A stretch of 43,916 bases of DNA from assembly GCA_024229695.1 (NCBI GenBank), contig JAAESD010000307.1, positions 1 through 43,916 on the forward strand, given 5' to 3'. The stretch's first letter is position 1. The number at the start of each line of letters is the position of its first letter. This DNA comes from a bacterium. GTDB taxonomy: Bacteria; Krumholzibacteriota; Krumholzibacteriia; LZORAL124-64-63. Shown piece by piece: positions 28,135-36,595 of this stretch. The position numbers were made by a program, and so were the translations under genes. The notes beneath the pieces were generated by a model. The model made no database searches and was not told where the DNA came from. It was given only the letters and a program-made list of their open reading frames with translations.

Positions 28135-29916
28135 ATGGACAAAAGAACTTCTCTGGCAATTGTTATTATGCTTGGCCTTACTATTGTCTGGTCGGTGGTT
28201 TCCAAAAAAGACACACCACCCGCAGCTGAGAACAGCACTATTGACGACGCAATAGAAACAGCTTTACAGCAACCGGCAGCCCAACAAACCAACGAAGCTG
28301 CTGACAATACAATCAAGCCAGGTCTTGATTTCGAGCCCAAGCTGAGCAATGCCGGGCCGCATGGATTTATTGCTGGCAGCGGATCGCCAATTGTGGTTGA
28401 AACCTCTCTTTATAAAATCACAATTGATCCGGCTGGAGCAACAGTTTCCAACTGGATAGGCAAAGAGTTCAAGGGCGCAAACGGCGACAGCAACGTGGAG
28501 CTTGTTCCAGACTTCGTCCCTAAAGAAGGCGATCTGATAAAATTTGAAAACGGAACTCTTAGTTTAGCACAAGCCGGGTTTGTGACATCAAGCCCATCGA
28601 AAGTTGTTATCAGCAACAAACAGCAGATTCGTTTTGAAGCAGAGACAAACTCAGGAATTGTAATAGGGAAGACCTTTACATTTAATCCAGACAGCTATGA
28701 TTACGATGTTGCTTACGACGTAAATAGATCAACCCCAGACGTTAATTCTGAACTTTCTATTCAGCTTGGTGAGCCGGTTTCAGCGGTTATTGGTTGGTAT
28801 CGAGGTATTGAATCAACTGAAGAAGCGGTTAAAACAATGGCCGCCAGATCAATGCACAGCTATCGCTCTTTTGCAATGATTGGGCAAGAGTTGGCGTTTC
28901 GCATGCGTAAAGACCTTGATAACGGCAACACGGATGCTTTTGGCACATGGCGAGGATCTGTCAGATTTGCCGGAGTACAAAATAAATATTTTATGACAAC
29001 AGCATTTATTCCCAACTCGCTTACAGAAGCCCATGAAGGTATAATTAAACTTGGCGGCGATTGTGAGGCTAGCCAGCAGAGTTTCAGCGTGGAACTCCCT
29101 CTACGAGAAAACCATCCCGCATCAATATCTTTCTATCATGGCCCAAGCAAATTCAACACCCTGGCTCAATATAATTGTTCACTTGAAAAAGCAGTTAACC
29201 TGGGCTGGAAATGGGTTCAGCCAATCAGTACACTGATGCTCCATGTGATGAACTGGATCCACAAATATGTTCCAAACTATGGTTGGGTTATTGTTATAAT
29301 TTCGATTTTAAGCAAGCTGGTATTTTTCCCATTGACCAGCAAAGGCACAAAGTCGATGAAGAAAATGCAGGAATCGCAGGCCCGACTGAAGCCAAAAATG
29401 GACGCACTGAAGAAGAAGTGTGGCGGTGATTCCAAGAGATATAACCAAGAGATGATGCAGCTTTACAAAGAGGAGGGAGTAAACCCTATGGCCGGTATGG
29501 CCGGGTGTCTCCCAATGTTGATTCAGATGCCTGTATTTATTGCACTGTATCAGGTTCTTTATAATATGGTTGATCTCAGATTCACGCCTTTTGTCGGTTG
29601 GATAACAGACCTTTCTCAGCCAGACGCATTGTTTGCGCTACCGTTTACATTGCCGCTGATTGGGTCCAGCTTCAACCTTTTGCCAATTCTAATGGCTCTG
29701 GCAACCTATTATCAAACCAAACTTACACCACAGGCTGGAGCCCAAGGGCAGATGGCCGCAATGCAGAACATTATGCCAATCATGATGCTGTTCTTCCTGT
29801 ATAACATGCCGTCTGGCCTTGTTATTTATTGGACTATCAACACAGTTATGACAGCACTGCAAACCTGGTGGGTTGGAAAAAAACCATCAGCACCAGAAGG
29901 AGTAGCAACAACATGA
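28135..29916 (+). CDS. yidC: Membrane protein insertase YidC
   Basis: 593 residues. A first membrane helix (about 6-22) is followed by a Pro/Ala-rich linker, a large periplasmic beta-domain (about 80-345), and the conserved five-helix insertase core from about 360 to 580. This layout is the Gram-negative type. The core has PMAGMAGCLPMLIQMPVFIALYQ-like sequence. The positively charged groove residue that is Arg366 in E. coli (IVRGIMYPLT) aligns with K394 here (LSKLVFFPLT). YidC inserts inner-membrane proteins alone or with SecYEG, including the ATP synthase c subunit encoded downstream. The stop overlaps the jag start (ATGA). Confidence 0.96.
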   Translation: MDKRTSLAIVIMLGLTIVWSVVSKKDTPPAAENSTIDDAIETALQQPAAQQTNEAADNTIKPGLDFEPKLSNAGPHGFIAGSGSPIVVETSLYKITIDPAGATVSNWIGKEFKGANGDSNVELVPDFVPKEGDLIKFENGTLSLAQAGFVTSSPSKVVISNKQQIRFEAETNSGIVIGKTFTFNPDSYDYDVAYDVNRSTPDVNSELSIQLGEPVSAVIGWYRGIESTEEAVKTMAARSMHSYRSFAMIGQELAFRMRKDLDNGNTDAFGTWRGSVRFAGVQNKYFMTTAFIPNSLTEAHEGIIKLGGDCEASQQSFSVELPLRENHPASISFYHGPSKFNTLAQYNCSLEKAVNLGWKWVQPISTLMLHVMNWIHKYVPNYGWVIVIISILSKLVFFPLTSKGTKSMKKMQESQARLKPKMDALKKKCGGDSKRYNQEMMQLYKEEGVNPMAGMAGCLPMLIQMPVFIALYQVLYNMVDLRFTPFVGWITDLSQPDALFALPFTLPLIGSSFNLLPILMALATYYQTKLTPQAGAQGQMAAMQNIMPIMMLFFLYNMPSGLVIYWTINTVMTALQTWWVGKKPSAPEGVATT

Positions 29917-30800
29917 CAGATCAAGTAACAACCAAAGGCAAAACAGTTGCCGACGCCGTTGCCGAAGCTTTGCTTCAGCTTGGCGCCAGAAAAAACGAAG
30001 TAAACATAGACGTAATAGACGAACCCAAAGAAGGCGTGTTTGGATTTTTGGGCCGACGATCAGCCAAGGTAGAGGTTACAAAAAAACGACGTTCTTCAAA
30101 ACGTCAAAGCAGCAATCGTCGACGTCCGCAGAAAACAGAAAACAAACCCAAACAGAACTTGAAACCAAAAGCGGCGGCAAAGAAATCAGCTCCAGCCAAA
30201 GAGCCAGAACAAAAAGCCCGGCCTGCAAAAAACGGTCGCAATAAAGCTTCTGTAACAACAATTGGTGAGCCGGTTAAAGCACTGACTATCACCAAAACAA
30301 TTGCCCAAACAGATGTTTCCGAAGCAGCACAGCTCCAGCAAGATCTGTCTGGAAAACTGATGAACATTTGTGGATTTCCGTGTCGAACAGAAGTTACTTC
30401 AGATGAATATAACCGCATCAAAATTATTACAGATGCTGACAGCGCAGGAATTTTGATTGGCCGAAGAGGCTATACTATTGATGCAATTGAGCATCTCGTT
30501 GATCGTATGAGTGCTCGTGCCATGAGTGAACACGTGCGAATGAATCTGGATGTAAACAACTATCGAGTTCGCAGAAACAGCGAGCTGGTTGCCGATACAA
30601 AAGCAGCTATGTCTTCAGTTCTTGAGAGCGGTGAATCTGTTCATCTTGAACCAGTTTGTGCACGTGAGCGCAGGCTAATGCATATGGAAGTTGCTGATGC
30701 TGAAGGTCTTGACACCTATACTTCTGGCTATGGGCCCAAGCGGCATGTTGTGATTTGCAAAGAGGGGTCACAGCCAAAAAGAGAAAAGCCTGCTGAATAA
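29913..30800 (+). CDS. jag: RNA-binding protein Jag/KhpB
   Basis: 295 residues from the ATG at 29913, overlapping the yidC stop by four bases. The N-terminal Jag domain (1-50) contains GVFGFLGRRSAKVEV. A long basic low-complexity linker (about 55-130), rich in Lys, Arg, Ala and Pro, follows. Then come a KH domain with GRRG (183-186) and an R3H domain with RRLMH (253-257). KhpB binds RNA with KhpA and affects cell division and elongation in Gram-positive bacteria; in Gram-negatives the role is less known. A terminator 19 bp after the stop suggests the rpmH-to-jag unit ends here. Confidence 0.93.
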   Translation: MTDQVTTKGKTVADAVAEALLQLGARKNEVNIDVIDEPKEGVFGFLGRRSAKVEVTKKRRSSKRQSSNRRRPQKTENKPKQNLKPKAAAKKSAPAKEPEQKARPAKNGRNKASVTTIGEPVKALTITKTIAQTDVSEAAQLQQDLSGKLMNICGFPCRTEVTSDEYNRIKIITDADSAGILIGRRGYTIDAIEHLVDRMSARAMSEHVRMNLDVNNYRVRRNSELVADTKAAMSSVLESGESVHLEPVCARERRLMHMEVADAEGLDTYTSGYGPKRHVVICKEGSQPKREKPAE

Positions 30801-30818
30801 AAGCGGTCCTTGTTGATT

Positions 30819-30850
30819 AAAAAGGGTCGCTCCTGTGGCGACCTTTTTTT
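30819..30850 (+). terminator. Intrinsic terminator between jag and mnmE
   Basis: GGTCGC (30825-30830) pairs with GCGACC (30838-30843) around a seven-base loop, flanked by A5 and T7. It lies 14 bases before the mnmE ATG, and the mnmE ribosome site (GGAG, 30854-30857) begins right after the T-run. mnmE therefore depends on readthrough or on a promoter overlapping this structure. Confidence 0.85.
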
Positions 30851-30864
30851 ATTGGAGTAAGCCG

Positions 30865-32196
30865 ATGAGTAGTTTTGACACAAACGATACTATTGTAGCA
30901 GTAGCAACACCCGCTGGCGTTGGCGGAATTGCTGTTGTTAGAGTTAGCGGTCTGCGCGCACTTGAAATTGTTTCTCGCCTGACAGGTGTTGAGTGGAAAA
31001 GAGAAACAGAATCTCATAAAGCAAAACTCCAAAAACTATATTCTGAATCAGAAGCAATAATTGATGAGGCTTTAGTGTTGCCGATGCTTGGCACATCAAG
31101 TTACACCGGCGAAGACACAATCGAGTTTTTCTGTCATGGCGGCAATGTTGTGGCAGAGAATGTTGTTTCCGCCTGTGTGAGTTTTGGTGCACGGCCAGCA
31201 ACTGCTGGAGAGTTTACTCGGCGAGCCTTTTTAAATGGCAAACTGTCGCTCGACCAATCAGAAGCAGTTGTCGATTTAATTCATGCCGAAACCAGCCTTG
31301 CAGCTTCGGCCGCACTTGGACAGCTTCGCGGCGGAACAAAAAAAGAAATCTTACAAATTGAACAGCCGTTGCTTTCTTTGCTTTCTGAGCTTGAGGGAGG
31401 CCTGGAGTTTTTAGAAGAAGAACATCCAGAGATGCCGCGTAACCAGCTTGCAGAAAAAATCAGCGCAGCATTGAAAAAAATAAACGATTTGTTGCTGCTT
31501 GCAGAAACAGGTAAGTCGGTTCGCGATGGAGTAAATGTTGTTTTGGTCGGAGCACCAAATTGTGGCAAAAGCTCTCTTTTCAATGCGCTGTTGTCTGATG
31601 ACAGGGCAATTGTAGACAGCTCCGCGGGAACAACAAGAGATGTAATTTCAGAAGCAATTATTATTGACGGGCTAAAGTTTATTCTACACGACACGGCGGG
31701 GGTTAGGGCAACAAATGAGGGCGTCGAACAAAAGGGCATCAAAAGAACCCACAAAACTGTTGCCGATGCGGATATTGTTTTGCTTTTGAAATCACAAGAC
31801 ACTGAGCCGGTAGAGGTTAACACAAGCTCGCCAACTATTGTTGTTGGAACAAAAAACGATATCGCTTCAGTGGAGTGTGAGATAAAAACATCCAGCCTGG
31901 AAAAATCCGGTATTAAGAAACTGAAAAGTGAAATGCTGCTTGTTGCCAGAAGAGATGATGTTGAAAAAATGTTAAGAATGGGTCTGTTTTTGAATGAAAG
32001 ACATCGACACAAACTTCAGTCCAGCCAAGCAAGCCTCAGTGATCTGAAAACACAGATTTTAGACAACAAGATCGGCGACGATATTGTTGCGACACTGCTT
32101 GCTTCCACACTTACAGAACTAGGAGAAATTTCAGGCAGGGTTTATACAGAAACTCTTCTTGAAGATGTATTCTCAAAATTCTGTGTAGGTAAATAG
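30865..32196 (+). CDS. mnmE: tRNA uridine-5-carboxymethylaminomethyl(34) synthesis GTPase MnmE
   Basis: 443 residues from the ATG at 30865 (GGAG upstream). With MnmG it modifies the wobble uridine of several tRNAs. The N-terminal folate-binding domain begins DTIVAVATPAGVGGIAVVR; the inserted G domain has GAPNCGKSS (229-237), the K-loop/switch I AGTTRDV, and DTAGVR; the C-terminal tetrapeptide is CVGK (C440), the catalytic-type C(I/L/V)GK end. It is 10 bp before mnmG. The N-terminus is conserved from MSSFDTND onward, and extended readings run into the terminator. Confidence 0.97.
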   Translation: MSSFDTNDTIVAVATPAGVGGIAVVRVSGLRALEIVSRLTGVEWKRETESHKAKLQKLYSESEAIIDEALVLPMLGTSSYTGEDTIEFFCHGGNVVAENVVSACVSFGARPATAGEFTRRAFLNGKLSLDQSEAVVDLIHAETSLAASAALGQLRGGTKKEILQIEQPLLSLLSELEGGLEFLEEEHPEMPRNQLAEKISAALKKINDLLLLAETGKSVRDGVNVVLVGAPNCGKSSLFNALLSDDRAIVDSSAGTTRDVISEAIIIDGLKFILHDTAGVRATNEGVEQKGIKRTHKTVADADIVLLLKSQDTEPVEVNTSSPTIVVGTKNDIASVECEIKTSSLEKSGIKKLKSEMLLVARRDDVEKMLRMGLFLNERHRHKLQSSQASLSDLKTQILDNKIGDDIVATLLASTLTELGEISGRVYTETLLEDVFSKFCVGK

Positions 32197-32206
32197 GTGG
32201 AACACA

Positions 32207-34033
32207 ATGAGTTATGATGTTGTTGTGATTGGTGGCGGACATGCTGGAGTTGAGGCGGCTATGGCGTCGTCTCGTCTTGGGGCCTCTGTGGCTCTGGTTA
32301 CTCATGCTATTTCTGGAATTGGGAAAATGCCATGTAACCCCGCAATTGGTGGACTTGGAAAAGGCCAGCTTGTTCGCGAAATAGACGTGTTGGGTGGCTG
32401 GATGGGTCGAGCAATTGACGCCACCGGCATACAGTTTAGAATACTTAATAAACGCAAAGGTCCAGCGGTTCAATCACCTCGAGCACAGGCCGATAAAGAC
32501 AAATATCAGAAATATATGGAAGATCTTATAACCTCAACCAGCGGCATTACAGTAATCGAAGCAGATGTAGTTGAATTGACGGTTGAAAAAAGCCAATTCA
32601 AAGCCGTTGTACTTGATAATGGAGATATCGTAACATCAAGTGCTGCAATACTTTGTTCAGGAACATTTCTTGGCGGGTTAATGCATACTGGAGCAGTGAA
32701 ATCTGATGGCGGACGCGAAGGTGCTCCAGCATCTCTTTCTTTGAGCGGAAGCCTGAAAGATATTGGATTTGAACTTTTCCGCCTGAAAACAGGGACTCCG
32801 CCGCGACTCTTGGCCACAAGTATTGACTATGATAAAATTGAAGCGCAGCCCGGCGATCAACCTCCACAACCATTTTCTTTTTTAACTGGTGATTTTAATC
32901 CCAAACAAATCGATTGCTATATAACTCGCAGCAATGATCAGACTCAGGAGATTATTTCCAGCAATATTGAAACATCACCTTTGTTCAGCGGAATTATCAA
33001 TGGCCAGGGTCCTCGTTATTGTCCATCGATTGAAGACAAGGTTGTCAGATTTCCAGATCGTTCAAGCCACAATGTGTTTTTAGAGCCTGAGGGAATTGAT
33101 TCGGAAGAAGTTTATGTCAATGGCTTGTCTACTTCATTGTCGTCTGAAGTTCAGCAGAAATTTATCAGATCTGTTCCTGGTCTTGAGGATGCCCAAATAT
33201 CGAGATATGGATATGCGGTTGAATACGACTCGATTCCATCCTGGCAGGTGGCAGATAATCTGGAAACCAATCTTGTTTCAGGCTTGTTTTGCGCAGGCCA
33301 AATTCTAGGAACCTCTGGATACGAAGAGGCTGCGGCACAAGGGCTTGTTGCTGGAGTTAATGCCGTAAAAAAACTTAACAATGAAGCACCTTTGATTCTA
33401 AAACGGGATGAAGCGTATATTGGTGTTCTAATTGACGACCTTGTAACAAAAGAGATATCTGAACCATACAGAATGTTTACCTCAAGAGCTGAACACAGGC
33501 TGTCGCTAAGGTGTGATAATGCCGAAACCAGACTATACTCAATCGCAAATGATTTACAGCTTCATAATAGTGAAGATCTTGCTCTTCTGAATGAGCGCGC
33601 TGAGCTACCTGGGAAAATCATTAATTATATTGAGAAAAACAATTACTCAGACAGCGTGATGCTTAAACAGCCTAATGTAACAATTGAATCGCTTGGTCTT
33701 GCGGAAGAGATTAAGATGGCGATTGAGCCAAAGCTGCACCCCCGCAGCATAATTGATTCTTTTTATCAGGCAGAGAACGATATAAAATACAGGGGCTATA
33801 TAGACAGACAGCGAAGGCAGCTCGTAAAACAACAACATCTGGATTTTCTTGAGCTTCCAGAAAACCTGAACTACATGACCCTGGAGGCGCTCAGCTTTGA
33901 GGCGCGCGAGAAATTGCAAAAAGTTAAGCCTGCCACTTTGGGCCAAGCTTCGAGGCTTGATGGTGTCAGGCAGTCTGATTTAGCTGTACTGTCTGTTATT
34001 ATCAGCAGAGCAAAGAAGGCCGACCTTGAGTAA
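32207..34033 (+). CDS. mnmG: tRNA uridine-5-carboxymethylaminomethyl(34) synthesis enzyme MnmG
   Basis: 608 residues, the FAD-dependent partner of MnmE. The dinucleotide fold is GGGHAG (9-14), and the two conserved cysteine blocks are present: CNPAIGGLGKGQLVRE (C43) and GPRYCPSIEDKV. The segment GTSGYEEAAAQGL binds FAD and the C-terminal helical domain has LTLEA-type repeats ending in the GVRQSDLAVL motif. The start at 32207 is 10 bp after mnmE. The 3' end overlaps rsmG by eight bases. Confidence 0.97.
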   Translation: MSYDVVVIGGGHAGVEAAMASSRLGASVALVTHAISGIGKMPCNPAIGGLGKGQLVREIDVLGGWMGRAIDATGIQFRILNKRKGPAVQSPRAQADKDKYQKYMEDLITSTSGITVIEADVVELTVEKSQFKAVVLDNGDIVTSSAAILCSGTFLGGLMHTGAVKSDGGREGAPASLSLSGSLKDIGFELFRLKTGTPPRLLATSIDYDKIEAQPGDQPPQPFSFLTGDFNPKQIDCYITRSNDQTQEIISSNIETSPLFSGIINGQGPRYCPSIEDKVVRFPDRSSHNVFLEPEGIDSEEVYVNGLSTSLSSEVQQKFIRSVPGLEDAQISRYGYAVEYDSIPSWQVADNLETNLVSGLFCAGQILGTSGYEEAAAQGLVAGVNAVKKLNNEAPLILKRDEAYIGVLIDDLVTKEISEPYRMFTSRAEHRLSLRCDNAETRLYSIANDLQLHNSEDLALLNERAELPGKIINYIEKNNYSDSVMLKQPNVTIESLGLAEEIKMAIEPKLHPRSIIDSFYQAENDIKYRGYIDRQRRQLVKQQHLDFLELPENLNYMTLEALSFEAREKLQKVKPATLGQASRLDGVRQSDLAVLSVIISRAKKADLE

Positions 34034-34676
34034 TAGCATTGATGTAACGGCATTTGAAAACGAAGTCCGACGATGGAATAAACAATTCAGTTTGATTTCC
34101 AGGCAGAATAGTGAAGTTATGTTGCAACAGCTTATTTGTGAGTCGCTGGATTCATATGCTGCTTTTATGAACTGGGTTGAAATCAACAGTCTTAAGTTGG
34201 ATAGCTTTAAGCAGATAAACTATTATGATATCGGCTCTGGGGCTGGATTCCCTGGAATACTATGGCAATCATTATTTGAGCGCGATTTTGGCAGTATAAT
34301 TAATGGGCACCTGGTTGAGCCCAGAGAAAAGCGAGCTTGGTTTCTTGAGCGATGTTCAAGAATGCAGGGCCACACCAAGCTGCGGGTTGTTAATGATCGC
34401 TGGAAGAAACAGCCCCTTATGGATACGTGTTCACAGTCGAAATCAATCAATATTATATCAATTAAGGCCCTGTTTCTCACTGATGCCGATATTGTAAAAG
34501 AAATCCCCAATCAAAACCCGGTGCTTATTTGCAGGTTTCATAATCCACAAACAGCACTGGATGACTGTTTGAGGGAAAATCTAAAGCTTCCTGATAATGC
34601 CCAGATGGTTAACTTTTCCTCAAGCGGCAGCAAATTTTCAATAATTATTTCAAAACACACCAATTGTTCTACGTAG
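34026..34676 (+). CDS. rsmG: 16S rRNA (guanine527-N7)-methyltransferase RsmG
   Basis: 216 residues. RsmG methylates G527 of 16S rRNA; loss gives low-level streptomycin resistance in other species. The SAM-binding motif is YYDIGSGAGFPGI (about 66-78), and HLVEPREKRAWFLE is the adjacent acidic strand. The rest is divergent. The start is a TTG at 34026 with AAGAAGG upstream; it overlaps the mnmG stop by eight bases. Its own stop codon lies inside a parS-like palindrome. The order mnmG-rsmG-parA-parB is the ancestral one. Confidence 0.9.
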   Translation: MSNSIDVTAFENEVRRWNKQFSLISRQNSEVMLQQLICESLDSYAAFMNWVEINSLKLDSFKQINYYDIGSGAGFPGILWQSLFERDFGSIINGHLVEPREKRAWFLERCSRMQGHTKLRVVNDRWKKQPLMDTCSQSKSINIISIKALFLTDADIVKEIPNQNPVLICRFHNPQTALDDCLRENLKLPDNAQMVNFSSSGSKFSIIISKHTNCST

Positions 34677-34680
34677 AACA
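34665..34680. promoter_or_regulatory. parS-like 16-bp palindrome over the rsmG stop codon
   Basis: TGTTCTACGTAGAACA is a perfect palindrome. It keeps the TGTT...ACGT...AACA frame of parS but has T/A at positions 6 and 11 where the consensus has C/G. It may be a weak ParB site or operator, 36 bp centre-to-centre from the canonical site. Confidence 0.55.
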
Positions 34681-34694
34681 TTTTTAAAACTTAC

Positions 34695-34700
34695 TATAAT
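34695..34700 (+). promoter_or_regulatory. Perfect -10 hexamer of a candidate parA promoter
   Basis: TATAAT lies between the two parS-type palindromes; the -35 region overlaps the first palindrome and is not consensus. The expected start point lies inside the second palindrome, so ParB binding could repress parAB. The leader would be about 130 bases. Confidence 0.5.
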
Positions 34701-34716
34701 TGTTCCACGTGGAACA
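34701..34716. promoter_or_regulatory. parS: parS centromere-like site bound by ParB
   Basis: TGTTCCACGTGGAACA is a perfect 16-bp palindrome that fits the parS consensus TGTTYCACGTGRAACA and is close to the pseudomonad version. ParB nucleates here and spreads as a CTP clamp. It lies 122 bp before parA and about 8 kb from oriC, the usual distance range. Confidence 0.92.
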
Positions 34717-34720
34717 AAGG

Positions 34721-34753
34721 TTTTCCACAATTATACACAATAACTGTGGATAA
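34721..34753. promoter_or_regulatory. Cluster of three DnaA boxes upstream of parA
   Basis: TTTTCCACA (34721-34729), TTATACACA (34731-34739, full match to TTATNCACA) and TTATCCACA on the minus strand (34753-34745) lie within 33 bp, next to parS and 84 bp before parA. Density is as high as in the origin itself. Confidence 0.7.
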
Positions 34754-34837
34754 CTTCACAATTATCTAGACATCGCGACCATTTCAAGGCTATGTTGTTA
34801 ATCAAATCAAAAAGCCAGCGGAAGGGAGTCTGTTATT

Positions 34838-35635
34838 ATGGGTAAAGTTATAGTAGTTTCAAATCAAAAAGGTGGCGTTGGGAAAACAACCACAGCGGTA
34901 AACTTGTGTGCGTCATTGGCTGCAGCCGAAAAAAAGACTCTATTAATTGATCTTGATCCTCAAGGTAACGCGTCAAGCGGGTGTGGTGTTGATGCCGGCA
35001 CAAGCACAAGCTACGAGCTGTTATTGGGATCTTCTACACTTGAACAGTCGATTGCAAAAACATCATTACCATTTTTTGATATAGTTCCAAGCGATAGTCG
35101 GTTGTCTGGTGCCGAGGTTGAGCTTGTGCCGCAAATATCACGCGAGAAATTCCTGGAGTCTGCCATTGAAAAAACAAGGGATCAATACGATTTTATCATT
35201 ATTGATACTCCGCCAAGCTTGGGTTTGATAACTCTTAATGCTCTAACCGCCTCAGATACAATTCTAATTCCTATTCAGTGTGAATATTATGCGCTTGAAG
35301 GCTTGAGCCAGCTCTTAAGCACTATCCAACTGGTTCAAAAAAGCTTAAATCCCAATCTGAGGATTGAGGGTGTTTTGTTAACGATGTTTGATCGCAGGCT
35401 AAGACTTTCAAATCAAGTGGCCTCAGAAGCGATTGAATATTTTGGTGACACAGTATATCAGACAAAAATTCCGAGAAACGTCAGGTTGAGTGAAGCGCCA
35501 TCGTTTGGTAAGCCGATTTTGCTTTATGATGTACAGTGTACAGGATCTCAATGCTATATGGACCTGGCTGCTGAAGTGATTGAGGCAAATACCGTCAAAG
35601 CTGTTGATGGAAACAAAGAGGGGTTGAAAATATGA
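34838..35635 (+). CDS. parA: Chromosome partitioning ATPase ParA (Soj)
   Basis: 265 residues. A deviant Walker ATPase that dimerises on DNA with ATP and moves the ParB-bound origin. The N-terminus VVSNQKGGVGKTTTA has the signature lysine K11 and Walker lysine K16; DLDPQGN and IIIDTPPSLGLIT are the switch and Walker B blocks. It lacks the N-terminal HTH extension of plasmid type Ia ParA, so it is the chromosomal Soj type; Soj also regulates DnaA in Bacillus. The ribosome site is GAAGGGAG nine bases before the ATG. The stop overlaps parB as ATGA. Confidence 0.96.
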   Translation: MGKVIVVSNQKGGVGKTTTAVNLCASLAAAEKKTLLIDLDPQGNASSGCGVDAGTSTSYELLLGSSTLEQSIAKTSLPFFDIVPSDSRLSGAEVELVPQISREKFLESAIEKTRDQYDFIIIDTPPSLGLITLNALTASDTILIPIQCEYYALEGLSQLLSTIQLVQKSLNPNLRIEGVLLTMFDRRLRLSNQVASEAIEYFGDTVYQTKIPRNVRLSEAPSFGKPILLYDVQCTGSQCYMDLAAEVIEANTVKAVDGNKEGLKI

Positions 35636-36591
35636 ACAAAAGAAACTCTGTTCTTGGCAAAGGATTGTCGGCGTTGATTGCTGATATTGAACACGATTCT
35701 GTTGGCGATTTTGGCGACAAAGAAGCGCGAGTTATCAGCATTGCCTCTATAGGACTGAACCCCGGACAGCCGCGTAAGATATTTAAAGACAACAAGATAG
35801 AAGAGTTGTCGCATTCAATAAGACAGGTTGGAGTTCTTCAACCTGTGCTGGTCAGAAAGCTGAGCCAGGGTGAACCCAAGCCGGTATCTTTGTCAGAACG
35901 AGTTACAGGGAAAGAGTCTTTTGACACCGATCAAATACAATATTGTCTTGTTGCTGGAGAGCGTCGCGTCAGGGCAACAGCAATGGCTAACATGTCAGAG
36001 ATTCCTGCAATCATCTGTAGCTATCAGGAAGTTGAGTCAATAAAAGTCGCCCTGCTTGAAAATATTCAGCGTGAAAACCTGAATCCAATTGAAGAGGCTT
36101 TTGCTTTCCAAAAACTGCTGGACGGTTATGGCGCAACTCAGGAAGAGCTTTCTGAAATGTTGGGCAAAAGCAGAAGCGGCATAGCTAACACGCTTAGACT
36201 TTTGAGCCTGGAAACAGAAATACAGGAGCTTGTCCAGGACGAGAAAATATCTCGCGGGCATGCAAAGGTTTTGCTTAGCATTTCCGACCATTCACAAAGG
36301 CTGGCTCTTGCTAAGCTGTGTGTTAGCAAGGGGTTGTCGGTCAGGGATTGCGAAAGAAGAATTCAGTCAAAGAGCTCATCAAGAAAAACAAAAACAGTAA
36401 AACCCAAACAGGTTTACCAGGAGTCAAGGGAGATTAGGCTGCTTCGGGAACGCGCAGAGCAAAGGCTGGGCTCTCCGGTTATAATAGAAAGAAACTCTGA
36501 TGGCAGAGGTGCTTTGACAATCAAGTTCTACACCGACGAAGATTTACTGCGAATTCTAGAGGCAATGGAAGTTAACACGGACCTGTCATAA
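35632..36591 (+). CDS. parB: Chromosome partitioning protein ParB (Spo0J)
   Basis: 319 residues. ParB binds parS, then slides as a CTP-dependent clamp. The N-terminal ParA-stimulating segment is LGKGLSALIAD; the CTPase domain has PGQPRK (45-50) and GERRVRAT (109-116); LLENIQRENLNPIEEA and the HTH region SRSGIANTLRLLSL follow; the C-terminal dimerisation domain ends near residue 315. Between VLVRK and the GERR box there is an insert of about 28 residues (about 77-104) that compact ParB proteins lack. The ATG overlaps the parA stop. Five bases separate its stop from the kinase gene. Confidence 0.95.
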   Translation: MNKRNSVLGKGLSALIADIEHDSVGDFGDKEARVISIASIGLNPGQPRKIFKDNKIEELSHSIRQVGVLQPVLVRKLSQGEPKPVSLSERVTGKESFDTDQIQYCLVAGERRVRATAMANMSEIPAIICSYQEVESIKVALLENIQRENLNPIEEAFAFQKLLDGYGATQEELSEMLGKSRSGIANTLRLLSLETEIQELVQDEKISRGHAKVLLSISDHSQRLALAKLCVSKGLSVRDCERRIQSKSSSRKTKTVKPKQVYQESREIRLLRERAEQRLGSPVIIERNSDGRGALTIKFYTDEDLLRILEAMEVNTDLS

Positions 36592-36595
36592 AACC

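Noticed and set aside
31281-32012. Long open frame (243 codons) on the minus strand
   Set aside because: It lies fully inside mnmE, is Ser-rich without recognisable motifs, and mnmE is certain; it is a reverse-strand shadow.
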